Assembly (NCBI GenBank): GCA_964369415.1
Contig: CAYJFP010000016.1
Location: 1-48,049 of the forward strand
Reading direction: 5' to 3'
Length of the DNA: 48,049 nucleotides
DNA from: SIG603 sp964369415
Lineage (GTDB): Bacteria; Bacillota; Clostridia; Oscillospirales; Acutalibacteraceae
The notes below the pieces were generated by a model. That model did no database searches, had not been told where the DNA came from, and saw nothing but the letters and a program-made list of their open reading frames with translations. The position numbers and the translations under genes were made by a program. Shown piece by piece: positions 26,526 through 34,649 of this stretch. Numbering within the stretch: position 1 is the stretch's first letter; every line of letters starts with the position of its first letter.

Positions 26526-26584
26526 TAAAACTTAAAACTTTTAGCAAGAGAATATTATTAATTTAACTTTAAAGGAGAAAAATT

Positions 26585-28165
26585 ATGAAACTTAAAAGAA
26601 TTTTAGCAGCATTATTGTGCTCAGCAGTTATCGCTTCTTCGGCAGCGTGTTCATCCGATTCAGGCAGCAGCTCATCTACAAGCAGTACGGCTGGTGAGTC
26701 AAGTTCAGCTTCAGAAGAAGGCGGCGAAAACTCAGAAACTCCAGCGGCTTCAGACCTTGAAGAAGTCACACTTAGCATGGTGCTTATCAGCGACCAACCA
26801 ACAGATTTCAACGTGGTTTACGATGAAGTAAACGCAAAATTAAAAGAAGACATCAACGCTACATTTGACGTACAGTTCCTATCATGGGCAGACTGGAATA
26901 CAAACTATCCTTTGATTCTAGCTTCTGATACAGATTTAGACTTAATCAACTCTGCTAACTGGTCTCAGTATTTTAAATATGCAAGAGAAGGCGCTTTTAC
27001 TGAAATTACAGAAGAAATGCTTCAAACATATGCTCCAACGATTTATGCTAACACGCCTGAAGAAGTTTTAGCTCCAGCTTATGTAGACGGCAAACTTTAC
27101 AACATTCCTATGGATTATAAAGAAATCACTATCGATGGTTACATCGTTAGAGGCGATGTTATGGCAGAACTTGGCATGACTGAAATCACAAGCCTTGAAG
27201 AGTTTGGCGAATATCTATACGGCGCAAAAGAACTTTATCCAGAAATCATTCCATGGAACTCTTCTGATCGAGCTGGCTACATTTTCCGTTCAGACGTTAT
27301 CGAAGGCAACGGATACATCGGCAAAGACGGCGTTTTCTCAGCACCTATCACAATGAAAGTTGAAGATAACCCAACTGTTATGTCTTACTTAGACTTACCA
27401 GAAGTTTATGAATTCTATGAAAAAATGAATGAATTCTACATGAACGACCTCATTCCAAAAAGTGTTCTTGTTAATGAAATTAACGAGCGTGATTCTTTCG
27501 TAAACGGCAACTCAATGGCATTTGTTGATAACATTATGCAAGCTGCCGCTACTTACACACAACTTAACACAAGTAACCCAGAATGGGATGTTAAATTCTT
27601 CCCAATCACTGAAGAACCACAAGTTGCTAACCCATATATCAACAACGGTATGGCTATCAGCTTTAACTCAGATGCTCCTGAAAGAGCTTTAATGGCACTT
27701 GATTTACTAAAAACAGATGAATGGTACAACCAAACAACTACTTATGGTATACAAGGCACACACTGGGATTTAGACGACAACGGAAATCTTCTTTCACTTG
27801 AAGCTAGCATCAACTTTGCTCCTGACTCAGCTTGCCCATGGGGTTGGAGAAACACTGAATTCTATCTAACACCAGCCGCTTCATTCAGCAACTACAATGA
27901 CGTAATGTCACAAGCTCAAGAAGCTGCATTTAATACAAATATCGCTTCTTACACAACTGATAAAACAGTTGGTAGCATAACTTCTATCGAAGCTGCTATG
28001 CAAACAGTTTTTGACCAATACTTAATGCCACTTCAAAACGGTGTTACAGAAGATTTAGATGCTGACTTAGCAAAAGCTAAGGAGCAATTCGAAATCGCAG
28101 GTATGGAAGAGTTAATCGGCGAGTATCAAACACAAATCGATGCATTCGGCGTAACAGTTGAGTAA
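26585..28165 (+). CDS. Extracellular solute-binding lipoprotein (LplA type)
   Basis: A 526-residue binding protein of the LplA/CUT1 large class. A lipoprotein signal peptide ends at ASSAAC, with acylation at Cys22, followed by a Ser/Glu-rich linker to about residue 55. The mature domain has the large two-lobe pattern with NSANWSQYFKYAREGAFTEI and an aromatic-rich face (WYNQTTTYGIQG, CPWGWRNTEFYL) usual for oligosaccharide binding. It captures the substrate at the outer membrane face of the cell membrane and passes it to the two permeases just upstream. Codon use here is stronger in C-ending codons than in its neighbours, as expected of an abundant protein. Confidence 0.94.
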   Translation: MKLKRILAALLCSAVIASSAACSSDSGSSSSTSSTAGESSSASEEGGENSETPAASDLEEVTLSMVLISDQPTDFNVVYDEVNAKLKEDINATFDVQFLSWADWNTNYPLILASDTDLDLINSANWSQYFKYAREGAFTEITEEMLQTYAPTIYANTPEEVLAPAYVDGKLYNIPMDYKEITIDGYIVRGDVMAELGMTEITSLEEFGEYLYGAKELYPEIIPWNSSDRAGYIFRSDVIEGNGYIGKDGVFSAPITMKVEDNPTVMSYLDLPEVYEFYEKMNEFYMNDLIPKSVLVNEINERDSFVNGNSMAFVDNIMQAAATYTQLNTSNPEWDVKFFPITEEPQVANPYINNGMAISFNSDAPERALMALDLLKTDEWYNQTTTYGIQGTHWDLDDNGNLLSLEASINFAPDSACPWGWRNTEFYLTPAASFSNYNDVMSQAQEAAFNTNIASYTTDKTVGSITSIEAAMQTVFDQYLMPLQNGVTEDLDADLAKAKEQFEIAGMEELIGEYQTQIDAFGVTVE

Positions 28166-28180
28166 TTTTTAACCACTATT

Positions 28181-28220
28181 TTACTACCGTCTTTCCTTAG
28201 GATTGGCGGTAGTAATTTTT
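28181..28220 (+). terminator. Terminator or attenuator after the binding-protein gene
   Basis: Stem TTACTACCG/CGGTAGTAA with a 17-base loop is followed by TTTTT. It sits between the binding-protein and sulfatase-3 genes and could reduce transcription of the enzymes relative to the binding protein. Confidence 0.7.
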
Positions 28221-28238
28221 AAAAGGAGAGTATTTTTT

Positions 28239-29732
28239 ATGACTAAACCAAAAAGAATCTTGCTTTTTATCACCGACCAACAGCGTGGCGACTGCTTTTC
28301 TTGCCTTGGTCACCCTGATATCAAAACTCCAAACTACGATAGACTAGCCGATTTAGGTGCTGTTTTTACTAACTGTTATACACAGTACCCCCTATGCGTT
28401 CCAGGCAGAACAAATCTATGGACAGGAACTCCGGTTCACACCTTAGGCTGTTATAACAACGAAATTGCCGCCACTGTGGACCATAGGTACCTAGCCGAAT
28501 ATTTTAGTGACGAAAACTGGTACACCGTTTCTGTAGGAAGAACTCATTTTATTCCTGGAAGAAATCCACACGGTTTTCAGGTCACACACAACTCCGATAC
28601 AGGTGCTCCGTGGAGAGTAGTCGGCAAAAACGAAGACGGCAGCCTAAAACTTGAGCCAGTTGACAACTCAAAATGGCAATTTACTAATGAATATGGTAAT
28701 TTCTTGAAAGAAAGCGGAAGAGAAAAGAGAAAATCAAACAATGGCGGATACTACTCACCTACCTATCTTCAAAGAGGAGAAGAACCTTTAGACCCTGAGA
28801 CCGTACTTACCACATGGATTACAAATACAGCCATTGAAGAGCTTGACAAATGCAGTGAAATTCCGACATTTATGAACATCGGTGATGTAAGGCCTCATCC
28901 ACAGTTTAATGCACCAGATGGTTACGACAAAATGTATGACCCAGAAAAAGTTCAAATGCCGAACTGGTGCGAAGCAGATTTTGAGGGTGGCCCTAAGCAA
29001 GCGGAAAACAGAAGAAACGAATGGCGTGGAACTGCTCAAACAAAAGATGCCTTAACCGATGAGAATATCAAGAGCGTACGAGCTGTTTACTATGGTGACA
29101 TCAGCCATATTGACTATCAAATCGGTCGTCTTACCGATTATTTAATCGAAAACGACTTGTTTGACGACACTCTATTGATGATTACATCTGACCACGGTGA
29201 ATCCTTAGGCGATCATAGACTTTTTTCAAAAATGAACATGTACGAGCAGGCTATAAAAATCCCTATGTTTGTCTCTTGGCCAAATGGTGGAATTAAAGGC
29301 GGTACAATGATAGGCACGCCTGTTAGCTTACAGGATGTATTTACAACCTCTATCGAACTGCTTGACCATCCATTTGCCAAAAGAGAAAATTATCTAAAAT
29401 ATCGTCACGCAAACCTTGTAGACCTTGCTAAAGGCGAAAAACCTTATCAAGATACAGTTTTCGTCGAGCTTGCAATTCACTGTCAGTGGTCTGTAGCCGC
29501 CATCGGAGATGAGTACAAATATGTGTTTTACACTTATGAAGACGGCACTTTTGATGAAGCACTATTCAACATAAAAAAGGACAAGGGCGAAACAAAAAAT
29601 TTAGCTGATAATGATAATTTTGCTAAAATTAAAGAAGAATACCGAAAGAAGATTTTAAATTATCTTGATGACGATAAAATAACAGAAGAAAGAGTTATTA
29701 ATTATAAAAACACACTTAAATCTTTGATTTAA
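28239..29732 (+). CDS. Sulfatase, family S1 (cysteine-type), sulfatase 3
   Basis: A 497-residue type I sulfatase with formylglycine motif CVPGR at residues 53-57, start ILLFITDQQRGD and the metal site TSDHGESLGDH. The block NIGDVRPHPQFNAPD corresponds to the substrate-side His/Pro segment of this class. It has no signal peptide. The start is the Met after AAAAGGAG; a Met 36 bases earlier lies inside the preceding hairpin. It follows the binding-protein gene across an attenuator-like hairpin and precedes GH27 by 15 bases, so it is part of the transporter operon and probably removes a sulfate from the imported chain before GH27 can act. Confidence 0.93.
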   Translation: MTKPKRILLFITDQQRGDCFSCLGHPDIKTPNYDRLADLGAVFTNCYTQYPLCVPGRTNLWTGTPVHTLGCYNNEIAATVDHRYLAEYFSDENWYTVSVGRTHFIPGRNPHGFQVTHNSDTGAPWRVVGKNEDGSLKLEPVDNSKWQFTNEYGNFLKESGREKRKSNNGGYYSPTYLQRGEEPLDPETVLTTWITNTAIEELDKCSEIPTFMNIGDVRPHPQFNAPDGYDKMYDPEKVQMPNWCEADFEGGPKQAENRRNEWRGTAQTKDALTDENIKSVRAVYYGDISHIDYQIGRLTDYLIENDLFDDTLLMITSDHGESLGDHRLFSKMNMYEQAIKIPMFVSWPNGGIKGGTMIGTPVSLQDVFTTSIELLDHPFAKRENYLKYRHANLVDLAKGEKPYQDTVFVELAIHCQWSVAAIGDEYKYVFYTYEDGTFDEALFNIKKDKGETKNLADNDNFAKIKEEYRKKILNYLDDDKITEERVINYKNTLKSLI

Positions 29733-29747
29733 AAAGGAGAAATCAAT

Positions 29748-31061
29748 ATGTCAAATAAAAATTCATGGGCAAAAAGACCTCCCATAGGCTGGAATAGCTG
29801 GGATTGCTACGGCGCTTCAATCACTGAAGAAGAGCTTTTGGGAAATGCTAAATACATAGAAGAAAACTTGAAACAATATGGATACGAGTACGTCGTTTGT
29901 GACATTCAGTGGTACGAACCCGATGCGAATTCTACAGAATACCGTGATTTTGCAGAGCTTGAAATAGACGAGTATTCAAGACTTATCCCATCTGCAAAAA
30001 GATTTCCATCTGCCAAAAACGGTGTAGGATTTAAGAAAATAGCCGATAAAATTCACGCAATGGGACTTAAATTTGGAATTCATATGATGAGAGGTATTCC
30101 AAGGCAAGCTGTTCATCAAAACAGTAAGATAAAAGGCACCGATATTACCGCAAGACAAATAGCACAAAGGTTTTCTGTTTGCTCTTGGAACACCGATATG
30201 TACGGAATAAAATCTTACACACCCGGCGCTTTAGAATATTATAATTCCGTTTTTGAATTATACGCTTCTTGGGGTGTAGACTTTGTCAAAGTAGACGACA
30301 TTTGTAACACATATTTCAGTCCTGAGAATCTTTACTCTGCTAAAGGCGAAATCGAGCTTATAAGACAGGCGATAGACAGCTGTGGTCGTGAGATAGTTTT
30401 AAGTCTTTCACCAGGTCCAGCTGACATCGAACGCAGTGAGCACTTAGCAGAAAACGCAAACATGTGGCGTATGACTGCCGATTACTGGGACAGATGGGAA
30501 GATTTGTACAAAATGTTTGAGCGTTGTAATCTTTGGAGCGATAAAGTTAAAGAAGGCTGTTGGCCCGACTGCGACATGCTTCCTTTAGGACACATCAACA
30601 TTCGAGGAGCAGAAGGTGGCGACTTAACTCCGAGATATTCAAGATTTACCAAAGCTGAACAGCAAACAATGATGAGTTTATGGTGTATTTTCAGATCACC
30701 TTTGATGGTCGGTGGTGAAATGCGTGATAATGACGAGCTTACTGTCTCCATTCTTTGCAATAAAGACATTTTAAGGATGCAAAGCCATGGTACAGGAGCT
30801 AGGCAACTTATCCGTGATACATCTGATAAAGAAAAAATTGTTTGGAAAAGTTATGACGAAGATGGAAGTATTTACATCGCTATCTTTAACCCCTCAAATG
30901 TCGAGCAAAAAATAAGTCTCTCCTTTAAAACTTTAGGAATCAGCGGAAAGTACTCAGTAAAAGATTTATGGAAGTCAAGCGAAATTTTAGATATTGACAC
31001 TTGCTTAGAGTGTACTGTAGAAGTCCACGGGGTTAAGGTTTTTAAGTTAAAACACCAATAA
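29748..31061 (+). CDS. GH27 glycosidase, possibly beta-L-arabinopyranosidase
   Basis: A 437-residue family 27 enzyme. It begins PPIGWNSWDCYG, the nucleophile is Asp183 in DFVKVDD and the acid/base is Asp245 in RMTADYWDRW; a C-terminal beta domain follows. In alpha-galactosidases the substrate C6 is held by the second Asp of a DD[CS]W motif, but here the motif is CDIQW with Ile53. Characterised GH27 beta-L-arabinopyranosidases also replace this Asp, by Ile or Glu, because arabinopyranose lacks C6. Thus L-arabinose release is more likely than galactose release, and this fits the nearby araBAD genes. The enzyme has no signal peptide. It is the last gene of the transporter operon. Confidence 0.9.
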   Translation: MSNKNSWAKRPPIGWNSWDCYGASITEEELLGNAKYIEENLKQYGYEYVVCDIQWYEPDANSTEYRDFAELEIDEYSRLIPSAKRFPSAKNGVGFKKIADKIHAMGLKFGIHMMRGIPRQAVHQNSKIKGTDITARQIAQRFSVCSWNTDMYGIKSYTPGALEYYNSVFELYASWGVDFVKVDDICNTYFSPENLYSAKGEIELIRQAIDSCGREIVLSLSPGPADIERSEHLAENANMWRMTADYWDRWEDLYKMFERCNLWSDKVKEGCWPDCDMLPLGHINIRGAEGGDLTPRYSRFTKAEQQTMMSLWCIFRSPLMVGGEMRDNDELTVSILCNKDILRMQSHGTGARQLIRDTSDKEKIVWKSYDEDGSIYIAIFNPSNVEQKISLSFKTLGISGKYSVKDLWKSSEILDIDTCLECTVEVHGVKVFKLKHQ

Positions 31062-31142
31062 CATTTTGTAAGAAAAACACTTAAAATCAACTATTCAAAT
31101 TGCCTCAAAAAAATATTAGTTCAATAGATAAATAAGGTAACG

Positions 31143-31174
31143 AAAAAAGGTTGCAATCTTTGGCAATCTTTTTT
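31143..31174 (+). terminator. Terminator of the transporter-GH27 operon
   Basis: Stem AAAAAAGGTTGC/GCAATCTTTTTT with one G-U pair and an eight-base loop is followed by more T. It ends the carbohydrate island. Confidence 0.75.
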
Positions 31175-31192
31175 GTTTTTTATCAAATACAC

Positions 31193-31221
31193 TTGCTGTT
31201 TTACATATTTTATGCTAATAT
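31193..31221 (+). promoter_or_regulatory. Promoter of the diguanylate cyclase pair
   Basis: TTGCTG, 17-base spacer, TAATAT, with a TG one base before the -10 (extended -10). Confidence 0.55.
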
Positions 31222-31267
31222 TGTATTTGTAAAATGATATTTATTATTAAATTTGGAGGTGAGCATT

Positions 31268-32485
31268 TTGACTTATTTGTCGATAATTTTAGGATTATCT
31301 TTCATTTTTTTACATAGCTTTATAATCTTGTCTTTTACTCTTAAAATTACATCTTCATATAAGGCTAAGCGCTTTACTTTATTCTTATTTCCACCATTAA
31401 ATGCTTTTGTTTTCGGAATAGCTTACTTTAATGAAGTGATGTTTCCATTTCTATACATGCTATTTTATCTTATATTATTTATAGAACTAGTTATTGTTTT
31501 AAGAGGAAATCTTCGTGCATCATGGTTTGGCGCCTCTAGTTTTTTAATCAACATCACTTCTATACATCTTCTAGTTTTAATAATTGCCAACATTGCAACG
31601 GGTCAATCTTTGTACCAAATTTACTTAAATACTACTTTTTTCTTCTTTTTAACCGCACTTACCTATTTTATTTTATTTATTTTTATGATAGTTCTTTCCA
31701 AATTTACTTCTATTAAACAAATAAATAGCCTCTCGTTTTCAAAATTCTACTCTGAACTAATGTCTGCTTTGTCCACCATATTATTCTTTTTTATTGCAAT
31801 GGACACTTGGTCTTCGATGGATCACCAAATTCAATTTGAATTTCTTTTAGCTGCTTTAGTTTCATGTGTTTTTGCACTTGTACTGTACTACTGTTTCTTT
31901 ATTTTCAATGTACGCTTGTCCTATTTACACCAGTATAAAAGAAAAGCTGATGAAATAAAAACTTTGCATAATGAAGTTATTGAAAAGAAGGTTGCCGCTG
32001 AATTAATGGTTTATTCCGATGACTTGACCAAACTTCATAACCGAAGGTATATATATGCTAAAATTGATGAATTAATAGAAAGTGGCTCTTCAAATTTTGG
32101 CTTGATATATTCCGATCTTGCCTCTTTAAAACTAGTAAATGACACATACGGACATAAAGTCGGAGACGAATATATTTTAAAAATAGCTGACATATTTAGA
32201 AATTCAACTCGTGACCACGATGTTTCTGCTAGAATTGGAGGAGATGAATTTTTAATTCTTCTTTACGATCTCACTTCTCAAGACTTAGAAATGATAGTTA
32301 ACCGAATTAAAAATAAAATTATAGTGCAAAGCAAAAAAGAGAAATATGTTTTTTATGCAAATTTAGGATATGCTCTTTTTGAAACTTCTAGCTTAGCAAA
32401 ATCAAGGGTGGACATGATTAAACTCGTAGACGATCTTATGAAAAAGGAAAAAGAACTTTTCTATTTTAAAGGAGGCAAAACATGA
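31268..32485 (+). CDS. Membrane GGDEF diguanylate cyclase with I-site
   Basis: A 405-residue protein with about six N-terminal transmembrane helices (residues 1-220), a short coiled linker and a GGDEF domain starting DDLTKLHNRRYIY. The active loop is RIGGDEFLILL and the metal-binding Asp is kept in IYSDLASLKLVNDTYGH. A feedback I-site RDHD stands five residues before the GGDEF loop. It should make cyclic di-GMP and be product-inhibited. I propose a TTG start with GGAGGTGA eight bases upstream, because no ATG is near. Its stop overlaps the ATG of a second GGDEF gene by four bases. Confidence 0.85.
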   Translation: MTYLSIILGLSFIFLHSFIILSFTLKITSSYKAKRFTLFLFPPLNAFVFGIAYFNEVMFPFLYMLFYLILFIELVIVLRGNLRASWFGASSFLINITSIHLLVLIIANIATGQSLYQIYLNTTFFFFLTALTYFILFIFMIVLSKFTSIKQINSLSFSKFYSELMSALSTILFFFIAMDTWSSMDHQIQFEFLLAALVSCVFALVLYYCFFIFNVRLSYLHQYKRKADEIKTLHNEVIEKKVAAELMVYSDDLTKLHNRRYIYAKIDELIESGSSNFGLIYSDLASLKLVNDTYGHKVGDEYILKIADIFRNSTRDHDVSARIGGDEFLILLYDLTSQDLEMIVNRIKNKIIVQSKKEKYVFYANLGYALFETSSLAKSRVDMIKLVDDLMKKEKELFYFKGGKT

Positions 32486-33687
32486 CACTTTTTGCTACCT
32501 CCTTACTTTTTATAGTATACAACTATTGTGTATTCTTCTATTTTGCAAAAATTTTTGGCACTAAACCTGTTAAACCAGTGACTTTACTTATCCTTTCGTT
32601 CATTAATAGTTTCATTGTTTATTACCCAGTATATATTTCAAAGTTTCAGTACGAAGGTATTTTTATGATAATTTACTTTCTAGTAATCGGATGTGAAATT
32701 TTACTAATATTTAAGCAATCAATTACAAAAACAATCTCTGCGTTACTGTGTTTTACAATCAACTTTTTTGGAGTTAGAGTGCTAATCATCGGTCTTATTG
32801 CCCAAACAAGCAATTTACCTATATCCGATATTTTAAACAATTTAGACGACAGGTTATATATTTCATCTTTAACATTTTTGATTTTATCTCCTTATATATT
32901 TGTTAGTAGTAAAATACTTCTATCTAGAACGGTTAAATATTTATTATCTGATCTGCATAGTTTGAAATTAGCATGTCTACTGCTCGGTGCCGTATGTTTT
33001 TATCAATTTTTTTCACTTCCAACACTTTACGTTGACGGCGAATTCTACTTATTTAACAGTGCTTTTCAAATTAGAATAGGCATTATTTCTTTACTATGTT
33101 TTGTCATAATTATGTCGGCTGTCTTTATGTATTCAAGACTTAGAAAATCCGCTTTAGAATACAAATCAACCTCAATAGAAATGAGAACAGATACTCTTAC
33201 TATAGAAAAACTTCAAGCAGAAGCAAAAACCGACTTTTTCACAGGCTTTTGGGTTAGAAGTATTGCTAATGAGAAAATTAATGAATTTTTAGAATTAAAA
33301 TCTTATGCATATATTTTATACTTAGACATTGATAGGTTAAAGTATGTAAACGACACTTACGGACACGAAGAAGGCGATTGGTATATTTTAAGCGTTTGCG
33401 ATTGTATAAGGGAGACCTTTTCTTCTGATATAATAGCAAGAGTTGGCGGTGATGAATTTTTAATTGTTGGTAACAGTGTTGAAATATCCATTAATGAAAA
33501 GATAAATTCATGCTATGAAAAGGTGTTGGCGCTAAAAACCATTAACAACAAGCCTTATGAAACCTCTATAAGCTATGGTCTAACCACTGCCGATGAGACT
33601 AACACTTTAAGCCTAGAGCAACTTATAGAAAATACCGATAATAAAATGTATTTATTCAAAAAAAGTAGAAATAAACAAAGAGAATAA
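32482..33687 (+). CDS. Membrane GGDEF diguanylate cyclase without I-site
   Basis: A 401-residue protein with N-terminal transmembrane helices over about 220 residues and a C-terminal GGDEF domain. The active loop RVGGDEFLIVG and the metal Asp in YLDIDRLKYVNDTYGH are kept, but the domain start reads TDFFTGFWVRSI where LTGLxNR is usual, and the RxxD inhibitory site is missing (FSSD at that position). It is probably active and not feedback-inhibited, or active only with its partner. AAAGGAGG precedes the ATG and the gene overlaps its upstream neighbour by four bases. Confidence 0.85.
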   Translation: MTLFATSLLFIVYNYCVFFYFAKIFGTKPVKPVTLLILSFINSFIVYYPVYISKFQYEGIFMIIYFLVIGCEILLIFKQSITKTISALLCFTINFFGVRVLIIGLIAQTSNLPISDILNNLDDRLYISSLTFLILSPYIFVSSKILLSRTVKYLLSDLHSLKLACLLLGAVCFYQFFSLPTLYVDGEFYLFNSAFQIRIGIISLLCFVIIMSAVFMYSRLRKSALEYKSTSIEMRTDTLTIEKLQAEAKTDFFTGFWVRSIANEKINEFLELKSYAYILYLDIDRLKYVNDTYGHEEGDWYILSVCDCIRETFSSDIIARVGGDEFLIVGNSVEISINEKINSCYEKVLALKTINNKPYETSISYGLTTADETNTLSLEQLIENTDNKMYLFKKSRNKQRE

Positions 33688-33699
33688 CATCTCTTAATT

Positions 33700-33747
33700 A
33701 GATTAAATCCACTGTGTTGTGAATATACAACACAGTGGATTTAATCT
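33700..33747 (+). terminator. Terminator of the GGDEF pair
   Basis: A 21-bp perfect stem with the six-base loop GAATAT is followed by a short T run. Between here and 33950 I see no gene. Confidence 0.85.
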
Positions 33748-33950
33748 TTTCTATAAAGTTACAAAACATGGGCGAATCTTTAAAATTAAATAGCTAATTC
33801 AATTATAGCCTTATGTCACCTTCCCACAAACAACTAATTTCTGATTCGCCTGAAAACTTGGTAGAATCTTATTGAAATTTTAAAATATTTTTTCTTCTGA
33901 TATAATTATATCTGCTTAATACTTTTTTTCAATAGAAAAACTGAAACATT

Positions 33951-34634
33951 TCAAAAAAGAAACGTTCCCCTTTCATTAATCAATACATATCCACCTTGTC
34001 TTTTACTGACTATTTGTATTGGTGATCCAATATCTATCAGTTTATTCTTAACCCTTGAAACCAGAATTCTAAGCGAATTGTAGTTGTCAATAGCAGGACT
34101 ACCCCATACCTTTTCGTATATCTCCTCTCGGCTAATAAGTTTGCCCTCTTGATAGGATAGATACCATAAAAGCAAAAATTCACGCTTAGTAAGAAGCATA
34201 TCTTTTCCGTCAAAATGTGCACTAGCACTCATTCTATCAAGCACCAGTTTATCAATAGTAATTTTTGTTTCACTAGGCTTTTCACGAAGCCTTGCCTTTA
34301 TCCTAGCCATCATGACTTCTAGATTATAAGGCTTTGTCATGTAGTCATCTGCTCCTATATTCAGTCCCTTTACAATATCACTACTTTCTCCCATAGCGGT
34401 CAAGAAAATAATAGGAATATCGGTTTTCTCCTTAATTATCTTGCATAATTCCAGTCCGTTAATATCCGGCAGATTAATGTCTAAGAGTATTAAATCAATC
34501 TCGGTATTAATAAGTATTTCAAAACATTCTTTAGCAGTGTTTGCAATAAAAACACTATCTCCTTCTCTTTCAATAGCCTGTTTATTAATGCTACATATAT
34601 TTATATCGTCTTCAACAAGTAAGATATTCGACAT
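33951..34634 (-). CDS. OmpR-family response regulator
   Basis: A 227-residue two-domain regulator. The receiver has EDD at residues 8-10, Asp52 in LLLDINLPDINGLEL, the Thr of FLTAMG and Lys in DDYMTKPYN. The C-terminal winged helix has LLTKREFLLLWYLSYQEGKLISREEIYEKVW and VSRVKNKL. It follows the kinase gene by 15 bases and forms a pair with it. The target genes are unknown; the adjoining GGDEF pair and nickel operon are candidates only by position. Confidence 0.92.
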   Translation of the reverse strand: MSNILLVEDDINICSINKQAIEREGDSVFIANTAKECFEILINTEIDLILLDINLPDINGLELCKIIKEKTDIPIIFLTAMGESSDIVKGLNIGADDYMTKPYNLEVMMARIKARLREKPSETKITIDKLVLDRMSASAHFDGKDMLLTKREFLLLWYLSYQEGKLISREEIYEKVWGSPAIDNYNSLRILVSRVKNKLIDIGSPIQIVSKRQGGYVLINERGTFLF

Positions 34635-34649
34635 TTTTCTACTCCTTTT

